From: Nitrincola tapanii
GTDB taxonomy: Bacteria; Pseudomonadota; Gammaproteobacteria; Pseudomonadales; Balneatricaceae
Reading direction: 5' to 3'
DNA length: 64,000 nucleotides
Assembly: GCF_008368715.1 (NCBI RefSeq)
Contig: NZ_SMRS01000002.1
Coordinates: 124,001-188,000 of the forward strand
The translations under genes and the position numbers were made by a program. Below the pieces are notes generated by a model. That model did not search any database, was not told the DNA's origin, and saw only the letters and a program-made list of their open reading frames with translations. The first letter of the stretch is position 1, and each line of letters begins with the position of its first letter. This document shows positions 36,202 through 47,244 of this stretch, piece after piece.

Positions 36202-36232
36202 AAAAAACCCAGCGCAATGGCTGGGTTTTTTT
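36202..36232. terminator. Bidirectional terminator between rlmL and gltA
   Basis: AAAAAACCCAGC pairs with GCTGGGTTTTTT around a short GCAATG region, with A run and T run on either side. This gives a rho-independent terminator for both convergent genes. A second weaker hairpin (CCCCTGA...TCAGGGG) lies at about 36166-36191. Confidence 0.8.
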
Positions 36233-36249
36233 GCTCCGTCAATCAGTGA

Positions 36250-37533
36250 TTAACGATCAGCGGGATAATCGCGCTGTGTGTAACCGGTATAAAGCTGGCG
36301 TGGACGACCGATGCGGTTCGGACTGGAGTGGAATTCATTCCAGTGCGAGATCCAACCGATGGTGCGCGACAGAGCAAAGATCACTGTAAACATATTGGTT
36401 GGAATACCAATCGCTTTCAGGATGATACCGGAATAGAAGTCGACGTTTGGATAAAGCTGGCGCTTAACAAAGTATTCGTCTTCCAAAGCGATCTGTTCCA
36501 AACGCTTCGCGATCTTCAGCAGAGGATCGTTCTCGATACCCAGTTCAGCCAGAACTTCATCACAGGTTTTCTTCATAACTTTGGCGCGTGGGTCAAAGTT
36601 ACGATAAACACGATGACCGAAGCCCATCAGACGGAAAGAATCTTCTGGATCCTTGGCGCGCGCGATAAACTCAGGAATGTTCGACTCGTCACCAATCTCT
36701 TCAAGCATAGTCAGAACGGCTTCGTTGGCACCACCGTGAGCCGGTCCCCACAGGGCGGCAATGCCCGCAGCGATACAGGCAAATGGGTTAGCGCCTGAAG
36801 AGCCCGCAAGACGCACAGTTGAAGTGGACGCGTTCTGCTCATGATCGGCATGCAGAGTAAAGATGCGATCCATCGCGCGTGCCAGAACAGGGCTGACTTC
36901 GTAATCGGAGCAAGGCGTCGCGAACATCATACGCAGGAAGTTATCGGCGTAGCTACGATCATTACGTGGATACATGAACGGCTGGCCGATCGAGTACTTG
37001 TAGCACATAGCCGCCAGAGTAGGCATCTTAGCAATCAGGCGGTAAGCGCAGACTTCACGGTGATGCGCGTTGTTGATATCCAGAGAGTCGTGATAGAACG
37101 CAGACAGCGCACCGACTACACCGCACATGATGGCCATGGGGTGTGCGTCACGACGGAAGCCTTTGAAGAATTGGCTTAACTGCTCATGCACCATCGTGTG
37201 GTTGCTGATGGTGTTGTGGAAAGCTTTGTTTTGCTCAGGAGTAGGCAGTTCACCGTTAAGCAGCAGATAGCAAACTTCGAGGTAGTCTGATTTTTCGGCA
37301 AGCTGTTCAATCGGATAACCACGGTGCAGCAGGATGCCCTGGTCGCCGTCTATATAGGTTATCTGTGATTCACAGGCCGCAGTAGACACGAAGCCGGGAT
37401 CATAGGTGAAAAGACCCTTGCCGGTCAGAGGGCGAACATCAATGACATCAGGACCCTCTGTACCAGAGTAGACAGGCAGTTCAATTGTGTCGTCCAGCCC
37501 ATCGACCGTCAAACGTGCTTTCTTGTCAGCCAT
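36250..37533 (-). CDS. gltA: Citrate synthase, type II
   Basis: A 427-residue protein of the hexameric, NADH-sensitive gram-negative type. It has [30 protein letters not shown] near residue 100, [17 protein letters not shown] with a catalytic His near residue 266, [18 protein letters not shown] with the second His near residue 306, and a catalytic Asp in VDFYSG near residue 363. It condenses acetyl-CoA and oxaloacetate, the entry reaction of the TCA cycle. It is divergent from the sdh-suc genes, and a shared 445-bp region controls both sides. Confidence 0.97.
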   Translation of the reverse strand: MADKKARLTVDGLDDTIELPVYSGTEGPDVIDVRPLTGKGLFTYDPGFVSTAACESQITYIDGDQGILLHRGYPIEQLAEKSDYLEVCYLLLNGELPTPEQNKAFHNTISNHTMVHEQLSQFFKGFRRDAHPMAIMCGVVGALSAFYHDSLDINNAHHREVCAYRLIAKMPTLAAMCYKYSIGQPFMYPRNDRSYADNFLRMMFATPCSDYEVSPVLARAMDRIFTLHADHEQNASTSTVRLAGSSGANPFACIAAGIAALWGPAHGGANEAVLTMLEEIGDESNIPEFIARAKDPEDSFRLMGFGHRVYRNFDPRAKVMKKTCDEVLAELGIENDPLLKIAKRLEQIALEDEYFVKRQLYPNVDFYSGIILKAIGIPTNMFTVIFALSRTIGWISHWNEFHSSPNRIGRPRQLYTGYTQRDYPADR

Positions 37534-37624
37534 AGTTGGCTCCTATCATTCGGTTTAATTACAACGACTTGTATCCAGTCGCTTGATTCAACTGTTAAGT
37601 GTTGACCTGATAAAGGACCTGCCA

Positions 37625-37652
37625 ACTATAGAGTTTGTCACGCGATTGTCAA
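37625..37652 (-). promoter_or_regulatory. gltA promoter
   Basis: On the - strand TTGACA (37652-37647) and TATAGT (37630-37625) are separated by 16 bp, a near-consensus sigma-70-type promoter 92 bp before the gltA start. Part of the 445-bp gene-free stretch 37534-37978. Confidence 0.65.
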
Positions 37653-37712
37653 TTCAACATAAAGGCGAATAGTGCATTGCAGCATAAAAAATAATTGATG
37701 GGGTGAGTGATC

Positions 37713-37730
37713 TGTTTTGTCGACAAAACA
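37713..37730. promoter_or_regulatory. 18-bp perfect palindrome between gltA and sdhC
   Basis: TGTTTTGTCGACAAAACA reads the same on both strands. It lies between the gltA and sdhC promoters, about 60 bp behind the first and 83 bp before the second, so one bound regulator could act on both. The core TTGTCGACAA looks like a dimeric HTH (for instance GntR-type) site, but I cannot name the regulator. Confidence 0.55.
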
Positions 37731-37812
37731 CTAAAAGCCGACTGTGCACGGGCCAGAAGTAAACTCAGGCGGAATCGGCCTTATACCATTGTTGTACATG
37801 ACTTGTGTCGCG

Positions 37813-37841
37813 TTGTATTCAATAGGGTAAGTGACTATACT
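37813..37841 (+). promoter_or_regulatory. sdhC promoter
   Basis: TTGTAT (37813-37818) and TATACT (37836-37841) are 17 bp apart, a good sigma-70-type match. Transcription would start near 37849, leaving a leader of about 130 bases before the GTG of sdhC. I see no gene in that leader. Confidence 0.6.
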
Positions 37842-37978
37842 CCGTGCCCTGAGTTGACATTGTACTTGTGTGCAATGGCACAACTGTGCAATGCCAGTTC
37901 GGTTCTCCGAGCGACTGCTTCTGAGCACTTCCTAGCAACCAAGTTCCGCACAGGGACTCAAAAGTGTGAAATAGAGCC

Positions 37979-38356
37979 GTGAACAAAAAACGACCTGTAA
38001 ATCTAGACCTTCAAACCATTAAATTGCCCTTACCGGCAGTTACTTCCATTATCCACCGCGTAACGGGTGTAGCGTTGTTTTTCGGCGCGATCTTTGTGGT
38101 GTACGTATTTGGACTGTCTTTGCAGTCTCAGGCCGGTTTTGATGCCGCGTCTGATCTGTTGAGTAACAGCTTCCTGGCAAAACTCATTATGTGGGGTTTT
38201 GTATCGGCACTGCTTTATCATTTTGTTGCGGGTATCAAACACCTGATCATGGATCTGGGCCACTGCGAAGAGCTGGAAAGCGGTAAGCTTGCAGCCAAAG
38301 TGACTCTGATTGTGGCGGGCGTTCTGGTTCTTCTGGCAGGAGTATGGATATGGTAA
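37979..38356 (+). CDS. sdhC: Succinate dehydrogenase cytochrome b556 subunit
   Basis: A 125-residue membrane protein with three hydrophobic helices. The N-terminus NKKRPVNLDLQTIKLPLPAVTSIIHRVTGV matches SdhC. It contains the SxxHRxTG quinone-site segment and, near residue 80, LYHFVAGIKHLIMDLGH with the haem-ligand His. The start is GTG, fixed by the family N-terminus. It anchors the SdhAB catalytic part in the inner membrane with SdhD. The gene overlaps sdhD by 13 bp. Confidence 0.95.
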   Translation: MNKKRPVNLDLQTIKLPLPAVTSIIHRVTGVALFFGAIFVVYVFGLSLQSQAGFDAASDLLSNSFLAKLIMWGFVSALLYHFVAGIKHLIMDLGHCEELESGKLAAKVTLIVAGVLVLLAGVWIW

Positions 38357-38697
38357 CCAGCATTACTAACTTTGGCCGTAGCGGTCTGTATGACTGGATG
38401 ATGCAGCGTGTGACTGCTGTAGTTCTGATGGCATACACCGTCTTTATTATCGGCTATCTGCTGTTCTCCTCTGATCTGACTTATGCTCAGTGGAGTGCGC
38501 TCTTCGAAAATACCTTCATGCGTCTGTTCACACTGTTGGCAATCTTGTCTATGGCAGCGCATGCCTGGATCGGTCTGTGGTCGGTTTCTACTGACTATAT
38601 CAAACCAACCGGCATACGTTTTGTGTTTCAGTCCGTTTGTGGCCTGCTCGCGTTTGTCTACGTTGTGTGGGGCATTCAGATTCTGTGGGGTTTGTAA
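38344..38697 (+). CDS. sdhD: Succinate dehydrogenase membrane anchor subunit
   Basis: A 117-residue protein with three membrane helices. GLYDWMMQRVTAVVLMAYTVFI near the N-terminus and HAWIGLWSVSTDYIKP near residue 80 are the SdhD pattern, with the haem-ligand His and the quinone-site Asp-Tyr. It completes the ubiquinone and haem b site with SdhC. Start and stop lie within the tight sdhCDAB operon, 3 bp before sdhA. Confidence 0.93.
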   Translation: MDMVTSITNFGRSGLYDWMMQRVTAVVLMAYTVFIIGYLLFSSDLTYAQWSALFENTFMRLFTLLAILSMAAHAWIGLWSVSTDYIKPTGIRFVFQSVCGLLAFVYVVWGIQILWGL

Positions 38698-38700
38698 GCG

Positions 38701-40473
38701 ATGTCTAAATTGCGTACGTTAACGTTTGACGCGATCGTAGTAGGTGGCGGTGGTGCTGGCATGCGTGCCGCATTGCAGTTGGCTCAGTCAGGCTTAAAAA
38801 CGGCTTGTGTGACTAAAGTCTTCCCAACCCGCTCACACACAGTATCCGCTCAAGGCGGTATCACTTGTGCGATTGCCAGTGCGGATCCGAATGATGATTG
38901 GCGTTGGCACATGTATGACACCGTCAAGGGTTCCGATTATATCGGCGACCAGGATGCGATTGAGTATATGTGCTCAGTTGGTCCGCAGGCGGTGTTTGAG
39001 CTGGATCACATGGGGCTGCCTTTCTCACGTACCGAAACGGGTCGTATTTATCAGCGCCCATTCGGTGGTCAGTCGAAAGGCCCCGATAATCCCACTCAGG
39101 CTGCGCGTACTTGTGCGGCGGCTGACCGTACCGGTCATGCGCTTCTGCACACTCTGTACCAGGCGAACATGAAAGCGGGTACCACCTTCTTAAATGAGTG
39201 GTACGCGGTGGATCTGGTCAAGAACGCAGACGGTGCGGTGGTGGGTTCTATTGCAATCTGCATCGAAACCGGCGAAACCGTCTACATCAAAGCTAAAGCA
39301 ACCGTTCTGGCAACAGGTGGTGCGGGCCGTATCTACGCTTCAACGACTAACGCTCTGATCAATACCGGTGACGGTATGGGTATGGCGCTGCGCGTTGGCG
39401 TACCTGCTCAGGATATGGAGATGTGGCAGTTCCACCCAACCGGTATTGCCGGTGCTGGGGTTCTGGTCACAGAAGGTTGTCGCGGTGAAGGTGGATACCT
39501 GATCAATAAAGACGGCGAGCGCTTTATGGAGCGTTATGCGCCAAACGCGAAAGACCTGGCCGGTCGTGACGTTGTTGCGCGTTCTATGATTCTGGAGATC
39601 CTCGAAGGTCGCGGTTGCGGTCCAGAGGGTGACCATGTATTGCTGAAGCTGGATCATCTGGGTGAAGAGGTATTGCACTCTCGTCTGCCGGGTATCTGTG
39701 AGCTGGCGAAAACATTTGCGGCCACCGATCCGGTGAAAGAGCCGATCCCTGTGGTTCCAACCTGTCATTATATGATGGGTGGTTTGGCAACCAACATTGG
39801 TGGTCAGGTGATTGCACCAGACGCTGAAGGCAATGATCACATTGTTCAGGGTCTGTTTGCGTGCGGTGAAGTGGCTTGTGTATCGGTACACGGTGCTAAC
39901 CGTTTGGGCGGCAACTCTCTGCTTGACCTGGTGGTCTTTGGTCGTGCGGCGGGTATGCAGATCGAACAGCAGATGCGTGACGGTTACGAAGTTAAAGATG
40001 CGACCGATGCCGACATCGATGCGGCGATGGCACGTCTGAACCGTCTGAACAACTCCACTAGCGGTGAGAAAGTGGCCGATGTACGTAAAGAACTGCAGAG
40101 CACGATGCAGCTTTACTTCGGTGTATTCCGTGATGGTGTGAGTATGGAGAAGGGTCTGAAGCTGTTGGGTGAGATCCGTAAGAAGGTCGAAAACCTGCAC
40201 CTGGAAGACAAGTCTTTAGCATTCAACACCTCACGTATCGAAGCTCTGGAGTTGGAAAACCTGCTTGAAGTAGCGGAAGCGACTGCGGTTGCGGCTGTTG
40301 AGCGTAAAGAGTCGCGCGGTGCGCATGCCCGTAATGACTTCACTGAGCGTGATGACGAAAACTGGCTGTGCCATTCGGTCTATTTCCCAGCTGATAAGCG
40401 TATAGGTAAGCGTGCGGTGAATTTTGCACCGAAAACGATGGATCCGTTCCCGCCGAAAGTCAGAAGTTACTAA
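38701..40473 (+). CDS. sdhA: Succinate dehydrogenase flavoprotein subunit
   Basis: A 590-residue flavoprotein. It has the FAD Rossmann motif [19 protein letters not shown] at residue 14, and [11 protein letters not shown] with the His that covalently holds FAD near residue 45. The substrate-site HPTGI is near residue 247, [19 protein letters not shown] follows, and the C-terminal [18 protein letters not shown] is present. It oxidises succinate to fumarate on the cytoplasmic face and hands electrons to SdhB. Length and motifs are standard. Confidence 0.98.
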   Translation: MSKLRTLTFDAIVVGGGGAGMRAALQLAQSGLKTACVTKVFPTRSHTVSAQGGITCAIASADPNDDWRWHMYDTVKGSDYIGDQDAIEYMCSVGPQAVFELDHMGLPFSRTETGRIYQRPFGGQSKGPDNPTQAARTCAAADRTGHALLHTLYQANMKAGTTFLNEWYAVDLVKNADGAVVGSIAICIETGETVYIKAKATVLATGGAGRIYASTTNALINTGDGMGMALRVGVPAQDMEMWQFHPTGIAGAGVLVTEGCRGEGGYLINKDGERFMERYAPNAKDLAGRDVVARSMILEILEGRGCGPEGDHVLLKLDHLGEEVLHSRLPGICELAKTFAATDPVKEPIPVVPTCHYMMGGLATNIGGQVIAPDAEGNDHIVQGLFACGEVACVSVHGANRLGGNSLLDLVVFGRAAGMQIEQQMRDGYEVKDATDADIDAAMARLNRLNNSTSGEKVADVRKELQSTMQLYFGVFRDGVSMEKGLKLLGEIRKKVENLHLEDKSLAFNTSRIEALELENLLEVAEATAVAAVERKESRGAHARNDFTERDDENWLCHSVYFPADKRIGKRAVNFAPKTMDPFPPKVRSY

Positions 40474-40485
40474 GGGGTTGCTACG

Positions 40486-41190
40486 ATGCTGGTAAGTGTA
40501 TATCGCTATAACCCTGAAACAGACGATGCACCTTACATGCAGGATGTCCATATCGACATTCCTGGTGGTAAAGACATCATGGTGCTGGATCTGCTTCAGT
40601 TATTGAAAGAAAAAGATACAACCATGACCTTCCGTCGCTCATGCCGCGAAGGTGTGTGTGGATCAGATGGTATGAACATGAACGGCAAAAATGGCCTGGC
40701 ATGTATCACTCCTCTGTCTGCGGTGGTTGAAAAGGACAAGCTGGTTCTGCGTCCTCTGCCAGGTCTGCCTGTGGTGCGTGATCTGGTTGTAGATATGTCA
40801 CAGTTCTACAAACAGTACGAAAAGATCAAGCCTTACCTGATGAACGATACACCGGCTCCGGCAATCGAGCGTCTGCAGTCTCCAGAAGACCGTGCAGAGC
40901 TGGATGGTCTGTATGAGTGTATTCTGTGTGCTTGCTGTTCAACGGCTTGCCCATCTTTCTGGTGGAATCCAGATAAGTTCATCGGTCCTTCTGGTTTGCT
41001 GCAGGCGTACCGTTTCTTGGCCGATACGCGTGATACGGCAACTGAACAGCGTTTGGCTGAGTTGGATGATCCGTTCAGCGTTTTCCGTTGCCACGGTATC
41101 ATGAACTGCGTCAATGTTTGTCCAAAAGGTCTGAATCCAACTAAAGCGATTGGTAAGATCCGTAACATGCTGATTCAGCGTGCGACCTGA
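40486..41190 (+). CDS. sdhB: Succinate dehydrogenase iron-sulfur subunit
   Basis: A 234-residue protein with the three expected clusters. The [2Fe-2S] ligands are in SCREGVCGSDGMNMNGKNGLAC near residues 55-75. The [4Fe-4S] ligands are in CILCACCSTACPSFWW near residue 146. The [3Fe-4S] ligands are in CHGIMNCVNVCPKGLNP near residue 204. It carries electrons from FAD to quinone. AAGGGG precedes the ATG. A strong terminator follows, so sucA has its own leader. Confidence 0.97.
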   Translation: MLVSVYRYNPETDDAPYMQDVHIDIPGGKDIMVLDLLQLLKEKDTTMTFRRSCREGVCGSDGMNMNGKNGLACITPLSAVVEKDKLVLRPLPGLPVVRDLVVDMSQFYKQYEKIKPYLMNDTPAPAIERLQSPEDRAELDGLYECILCACCSTACPSFWWNPDKFIGPSGLLQAYRFLADTRDTATEQRLAELDDPFSVFRCHGIMNCVNVCPKGLNPTKAIGKIRNMLIQRAT

Positions 41191-41208
41191 TCATTACCTA
41201 GCGAGATA

Positions 41209-41236
41209 AAAACGGCGCTTCGGCGCCGTTTTTTTT
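41209..41236 (+). terminator. Terminator after sdhB
   Basis: AAAACGGCGC and GCGCCGTTTT form a GC-rich stem closed by a TTCG tetraloop and followed by eight T. A textbook rho-independent terminator 18 bp after the sdhB stop. Confidence 0.92.
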
Positions 41237-41241
41237 AAGCC

Positions 41242-41324
41242 TAAGGTCTATTTTTTGGCTTAGTCGGATATAACCTTATGCTATTTAGTTTTGCTACAAA
41301 AAATCATGTACCCATAAGGTCTAT
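41242..41324. repeat. Repeated TAAGGTCTAT elements in the sucA leader region
   Basis: The 310-bp gene-free stretch 41237-41546 holds TAAGGTCTAT at 41242-41251 and again at 41315-41324. An inverted copy of the core, ACCTTATG at 41273-41280, is matched by CATAAGGT at 41313-41320. Three related half-sites upstream of sucA suggest regulator binding. No clear -35/-10 pair stands out, and I see no gene. Confidence 0.35.
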
Positions 41325-41546
41325 GTTACGTGGCGGCTTATTTTCTGTAGAATTTCTACTGCAAGAGCTGTGTTAAGATTCGTTCAAAAGTCGTAGAATA
41401 TTCGGGCCTTGTCGGGGCTGAATGAATCGCGACCGGGCGATATAACCAGAAATCGGTAATCAGCAAAGGGGTGGCGCGCTCTCTGGTGGCGAGGAGGTGG
41501 TGCAGCCTTGCCGGACAGCTTCCCCATGACTCAGGGTGATATAATA

Positions 41547-44378
41547 ATGCAAGACAGCATGATGGAGCTGATGTGGAAGAATGCACATCTGTACGGTGGC
41601 AATCTTTCATACATAGAACAACTATACGAAACTTACCTGATGGACCCAAACGCTGTTCCGGTAGAATGGCGTGAAGAGTTCGATCATCTGCCTAAGGTAA
41701 GCGATAACCTCACACAGGATATTCCACACTCTCCGATCCGTGATCATTTCCTTGTTCTGGCTAAGACTCAGCGTCGTGCTCTGCCGGCTGCTATTAGCAG
41801 TGTCAGCTCTGAGCATGAGAAAAAGCAGGTGCGCGTCCTGCGCATGATCAATGCCTACCGTGTTCGTGGTCATCAGGTTGCCCATATCGATCCTTTGAAT
41901 CTGCTGCAGCGCGAGCCAGTGCCAGATCTGGATCCTCGTTTCCATGAGCTGTCTGAAGCTGATTTTGACACCAGCTTCCAGTTAGGTTCCCTGTTCTTCG
42001 GTCCTGAAGAAGCTCCTCTGCGCGATATTCTTGCTGATCTGAAAAAGACCTACTGCTCTTCTGTAGGTGCTGAGTATATGCACATTGTTGATACTCAGGA
42101 AAAGCGTTGGATTCAGTCCCGTATGGAGCCTGTACGTTGTGATCCGGTGCTGGCGCCGGAAGCACGTAAACATATACTCGAGCGTTTGACGGCAGCGGAA
42201 GGCTTAGAGAAATATCTGGGTGCTCGTTATGCCGGTGCGAAGCGCTTTGGTGTTGAAGGGGGTGAGTCACTGATCCCTTGTTTAGATGAGCTGATTCAGC
42301 GTGCTGGTAAAGATGGCGCTAAAGAAGTTGTGATCGGTATGGCGCACCGTGGACGTTTGAACGTTCTGGTCAATATTTTCGGTAAAAACCCTGCGGATCT
42401 GTTTGGTGAGTTCGAAGGCAAGCGTGTCATCGAAACTTCCGGTGACGTGAAGTACCACCAGGGCTTCTCTTCTAACGTCATGACTCCAGGCGGTGAAGTC
42501 CATCTGGCGATGGCGTTTAACCCGTCTCACTTGGAGATCGTTTCTCCTGTGGTTGAGGGCTCTGTGCGTGCGCGTCAGGATCGTCGTGATGATGAGGTGG
42601 GTGCGTCGGTTATTCCAGTTTCCATCCACGGTGACGCTGCTTTTGCGGGTCAGGGCGTGGTTATGGAAACCTTCCAGATGTCCCAAACCCGTGCTTACAA
42701 AACGGGGGGTACTATCCACATCGTCATCAATAACCAGGTAGGTTTTACCACGTCTAAGAAAGAAGACGCGCGTTCAACTGAATACTGTACTGATGTTGCG
42801 AAAATGGTTCAGGCACCGATCTTCCATGTAAACGGTGATGATCCTGAAGCCGTCCGTTTTGTCACTCAGCTGGCTCTGGAATTCCGTAACGAATTTAAGA
42901 AAGACGTGGTCATCGATCTGGTTTGCTACCGTCGTCGTGGTCATAACGAAGCGGATGAGCCATCTGGAACTCAGCCTTTGATGTACAAGCAGATCAAAGT
43001 GCAGAAAACCACGCGTGAACTCTACGCACAGCAACTGATTGATGCCGGTGTGATCTCTGCTGAAGAAAGCAAAGAGATGGAGCAAAGCTATCGTAAAGCG
43101 CTGGAAAACGGTGAGCACGTGGCTAATGCTCTGGTCATGGAGCCGAACAAAGAACTCTTTGTGGATTGGAAACCTTACTTAGGCCATGCCTGGTCGTTTG
43201 AAGCCGACACGCGTGTTGATATCAAACTGCTGCAAGAGCTGGGTAACAAAATGTGCCAGTTCCCAGAAGGGTTTGCGATTCAGCGTCAGGTTGAAAAGAT
43301 CTATGAAGATCGTCGTCGTATGGCGGCAGGTGCTATGGAAATTAACTGGGGCTTCGCTGAAACCCTGGCCTATGCCACCATGCTGGCAGAAGGTTTCCCT
43401 GTGCGTATCACCGGTCAGGACGTAGGTCGTGGTACCTTCTCACACCGTCATGCCGTGGTGCACAATCAAAAAGATGCCAGCACCTATGTACCTCTGAAAC
43501 ACCTGGCAGATGATCAGCCAGATTTCACTATCTATGACTCTTATTTGTCTGAAGAAGCGGTTCTGGCCTTCGAATACGGTTACGCGACCACGATGCCTAA
43601 CTCTTTAGTGATCTGGGAAGCTCAGTTTGGTGACTTTGCTAACGGTGCTCAGGTGGTGATCGATCAGTTCATCACGTCTGGTGAGCACAAGTGGGGTCGT
43701 CTCTGTGGTTTGACTATGCTGTTGCCGCATGGCTTCGAAGGTCAGGGTCCTGAGCATTCTTCTGCGCGTCTGGAGCGTTTCTTACAGCTTTGTGCTGAGC
43801 ACAATATTCAGGTCTGCGTACCGACGACTCCATCACAAATTTTCCACCTCTTGCGTCGTCAGATCACACGTCCGCTGCGCAAGCCATTGGTGGTGATGTC
43901 TCCAAAATCACTGCTGCGTCATAAGCAGGCCATTTCGACCCTCGAAGATCTGGCTGAAGGCACGTTCCTGCCGGTGATTGCTGAGACCGATAAACTGGAT
44001 CCGAAAAAAGTTAAACGCCTAGTGATGTGTAGCGGTAAGGTCTACTACGATCTGTATAACCGTCGTGCAGAGCTGGAAAAAGATGATGTTGCCATTGTTC
44101 GTATTGAGCAGCTGTACCCCTTCCCTGAGGAAGCGCTGGCCAATGCGATTGCTGAATACACCAACCTGGAATCGGTTGTTTGGTGTCAGGAAGAGCCAAT
44201 GAACCAGGGTGCTTGGTATTGCAGTCAGCACCACATGCGCCATGTATTGCAGCGTCATAACCCTGCATTGCATCTGGAAGGTGTGGGTCGTCCGCATGCC
44301 GCTGCCCCAGCGGTGGGTTACATCTCTGCGCACGTTGAGCAGCAAGAACAGCTGGTCAATGAGGCGATTAACGGTTAA
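41547..44378 (+). CDS. sucA: 2-oxoglutarate dehydrogenase E1 component
   Basis: A 943-residue thiamine-diphosphate enzyme. The start at ATG 41547 gives MQDSMMELMWKNAHLYGGN, close to the family N-terminus, with GGTGA upstream; an in-frame ATG at 41508 adds 13 unrelated residues. IEQLYETYLMDPNAVP near residue 26 is the E2-binding N-terminal arm. EGGESLIPCLDELI, GMAHRGRLNVLVNIFGK, HGDAAFAGQGVV (ThDP site) and the C-terminal QEEPMNQGAW follow. It decarboxylates 2-oxoglutarate and loads succinyl onto SucB. Confidence 0.97.
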   Translation: MQDSMMELMWKNAHLYGGNLSYIEQLYETYLMDPNAVPVEWREEFDHLPKVSDNLTQDIPHSPIRDHFLVLAKTQRRALPAAISSVSSEHEKKQVRVLRMINAYRVRGHQVAHIDPLNLLQREPVPDLDPRFHELSEADFDTSFQLGSLFFGPEEAPLRDILADLKKTYCSSVGAEYMHIVDTQEKRWIQSRMEPVRCDPVLAPEARKHILERLTAAEGLEKYLGARYAGAKRFGVEGGESLIPCLDELIQRAGKDGAKEVVIGMAHRGRLNVLVNIFGKNPADLFGEFEGKRVIETSGDVKYHQGFSSNVMTPGGEVHLAMAFNPSHLEIVSPVVEGSVRARQDRRDDEVGASVIPVSIHGDAAFAGQGVVMETFQMSQTRAYKTGGTIHIVINNQVGFTTSKKEDARSTEYCTDVAKMVQAPIFHVNGDDPEAVRFVTQLALEFRNEFKKDVVIDLVCYRRRGHNEADEPSGTQPLMYKQIKVQKTTRELYAQQLIDAGVISAEESKEMEQSYRKALENGEHVANALVMEPNKELFVDWKPYLGHAWSFEADTRVDIKLLQELGNKMCQFPEGFAIQRQVEKIYEDRRRMAAGAMEINWGFAETLAYATMLAEGFPVRITGQDVGRGTFSHRHAVVHNQKDASTYVPLKHLADDQPDFTIYDSYLSEEAVLAFEYGYATTMPNSLVIWEAQFGDFANGAQVVIDQFITSGEHKWGRLCGLTMLLPHGFEGQGPEHSSARLERFLQLCAEHNIQVCVPTTPSQIFHLLRRQITRPLRKPLVVMSPKSLLRHKQAISTLEDLAEGTFLPVIAETDKLDPKKVKRLVMCSGKVYYDLYNRRAELEKDDVAIVRIEQLYPFPEEALANAIAEYTNLESVVWCQEEPMNQGAWYCSQHHMRHVLQRHNPALHLEGVGRPHAAAPAVGYISAHVEQQEQLVNEAING

Positions 44379-44427
44379 TAAACAGTTCGCAAGCGAACGC
44401 TAGAGCAGCATATAAAAAGGAAAGAAC

Positions 44428-45642
44428 ATGAGCATCGAAATCAAAGCACCCACGTTTCCTGAGTCTGTAGCGGACGGTACCGTTGCAACCTGGCACAAAC
44501 AGCCAGGTGAAGCTTGTGCCGCCGATGAGCTGATTGTCGATATCGAAACCGACAAAGTGGTTTTGGAAGTGGTTGCGCCGGCTGATGGTGTCATCAAAGA
44601 GATCCTGAAGGGCGAAGGTGATACCGTTCTGAGCGAAGAAGTTTTGGCGGTATTTGAAGCAGGCGCTGCAGCGTCTGCGGCGCCTGCACAGGCCGCAGCA
44701 CCTGCTGCGAGCGCGGATGTCGCCACGGATGCGGAGAAGATCGGTCCTGCGGCACGCAAGCTGATCGATGAGCACAATCTGGATGCTTCTCAGATTCCTG
44801 GAACCGGCAAAAACGGTGGAATCACTAAAGAAGACGTACAGAACTTCATCAACAACCGTGGCGCGGCACCTGCGGCGGCTCCAGCGGCTGCTGCTAAACC
44901 AGCGGCTGTGGCGGCACCGCTGAACATCCCAGCGGGTCAGCGCATCGAGAAGCGTGTACCTATGACGCGTCTGCGTGCAACCATCGCTAAGCGTTTGGTA
45001 GAAGCACAGCAGAATGCTGCAATGTTAACGACTTATAACGAAGTTAACATGAAGCCAGTTATGGATCTGCGTTCTAAGTACAAAGATCTGTTTGAGAAAA
45101 CGCACAATGGTACGCGTCTGGGCTTTATGTCTTTCTTCGTGAAAGCCGCTACCGAAGCGCTGAAGCGTTTCCCAGCAGTGAATGCGTCTATCGATGGTAA
45201 CGATATGGTTTATCATGGTTACCAGGATATCGGTGTTGCCGTATCGACTGATCGTGGTTTGATGGTACCCGTTTTACGTGATACCGACAGCATGAGTTTG
45301 GCAGATGTGGAAGCTACGATTGCTGACTTTGGTAAGCGTGGCCGTGATGGCAAGCTGGGTATGGAAGATATGCAGGGCGGTACCTTCACGATCACTAACG
45401 GTGGTGTGTTCGGTTCCCTGATGTCCACTCCGATTCTGAACCCACCACAGACGGCTATTCTGGGTATGCACAAAATCCAGGAGCGTCCTATGGCGGTAAA
45501 CGGCCAGGTTGTGATCCTGCCGATGATGTATTTGGCGCTGTCTTACGATCACCGTATGATTGATGGTAAAGAAGCTGTGCAGTTCCTGGTGGCAATCAAA
45601 GATCTGCTGGAAGATCCTGCACGTCTGCTGTTGGATGTCTAA
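44428..45642 (+). CDS. sucB: Dihydrolipoyl succinyltransferase (E2)
   Basis: A 404-residue protein with three parts. The N-terminal lipoyl domain has [10 protein letters not shown] (lipoylated Lys near residue 43). An Ala/Pro-rich linker leads to the E3-binding domain, [22 protein letters not shown], near residue 110. After a second Ala-rich linker comes the catalytic domain, ending with [15 protein letters not shown] with the active His and Asp near residue 375. It passes succinyl to CoA and forms the core of the complex. A small stem-loop (GTTCGC/GCGAAC, 44385-44398) lies between sucA and sucB. Confidence 0.97.
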   Translation: MSIEIKAPTFPESVADGTVATWHKQPGEACAADELIVDIETDKVVLEVVAPADGVIKEILKGEGDTVLSEEVLAVFEAGAAASAAPAQAAAPAASADVATDAEKIGPAARKLIDEHNLDASQIPGTGKNGGITKEDVQNFINNRGAAPAAAPAAAAKPAAVAAPLNIPAGQRIEKRVPMTRLRATIAKRLVEAQQNAAMLTTYNEVNMKPVMDLRSKYKDLFEKTHNGTRLGFMSFFVKAATEALKRFPAVNASIDGNDMVYHGYQDIGVAVSTDRGLMVPVLRDTDSMSLADVEATIADFGKRGRDGKLGMEDMQGGTFTITNGGVFGSLMSTPILNPPQTAILGMHKIQERPMAVNGQVVILPMMYLALSYDHRMIDGKEAVQFLVAIKDLLEDPARLLLDV

Positions 45643-45680
45643 GCCGGTCCACTGTCCATTAATTAAAACAGGATAAATGA

Positions 45681-47117
<1,437 letters not shown>

Positions 47118-47137
47118 CCTGAAGGGTTGCTATGAAT

Positions 47138-47222
47138 GATCGGGCCACAAGCCCGATCCTTCGTTTACTGCAGTTAAAAAGAGTGCAGCATCGGCAACTC
47201 AGCCGTTCTGCGCATGTATAAT
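47138..47222 (+). promoter_or_regulatory. Hairpin and -10 box between lpd and sucC
   Basis: GATCGGGC at 47138-47145 pairs with GCCCGATC at 47151-47158 around a 5-base loop, without a good T run. A TATAAT box follows at 47217-47222, 23 bp before the sucC ATG, but no clear -35 is seen. Together they suggest partial read-through from lpd plus a separate sucCD promoter. Confidence 0.45.
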
Positions 47223-47244
47223 CGATAATTCAACGGATTAGAAC

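Noticed and set aside
39340-40200. A 286-codon open frame on the - strand opposite sdhA
   Set aside because: It lies wholly within a certain gene, has no family motif and no ribosome binding site of note. Long antisense frames arise from the regular codon use of highly expressed genes; several similar ones lie opposite sucA, lpd and gltA.
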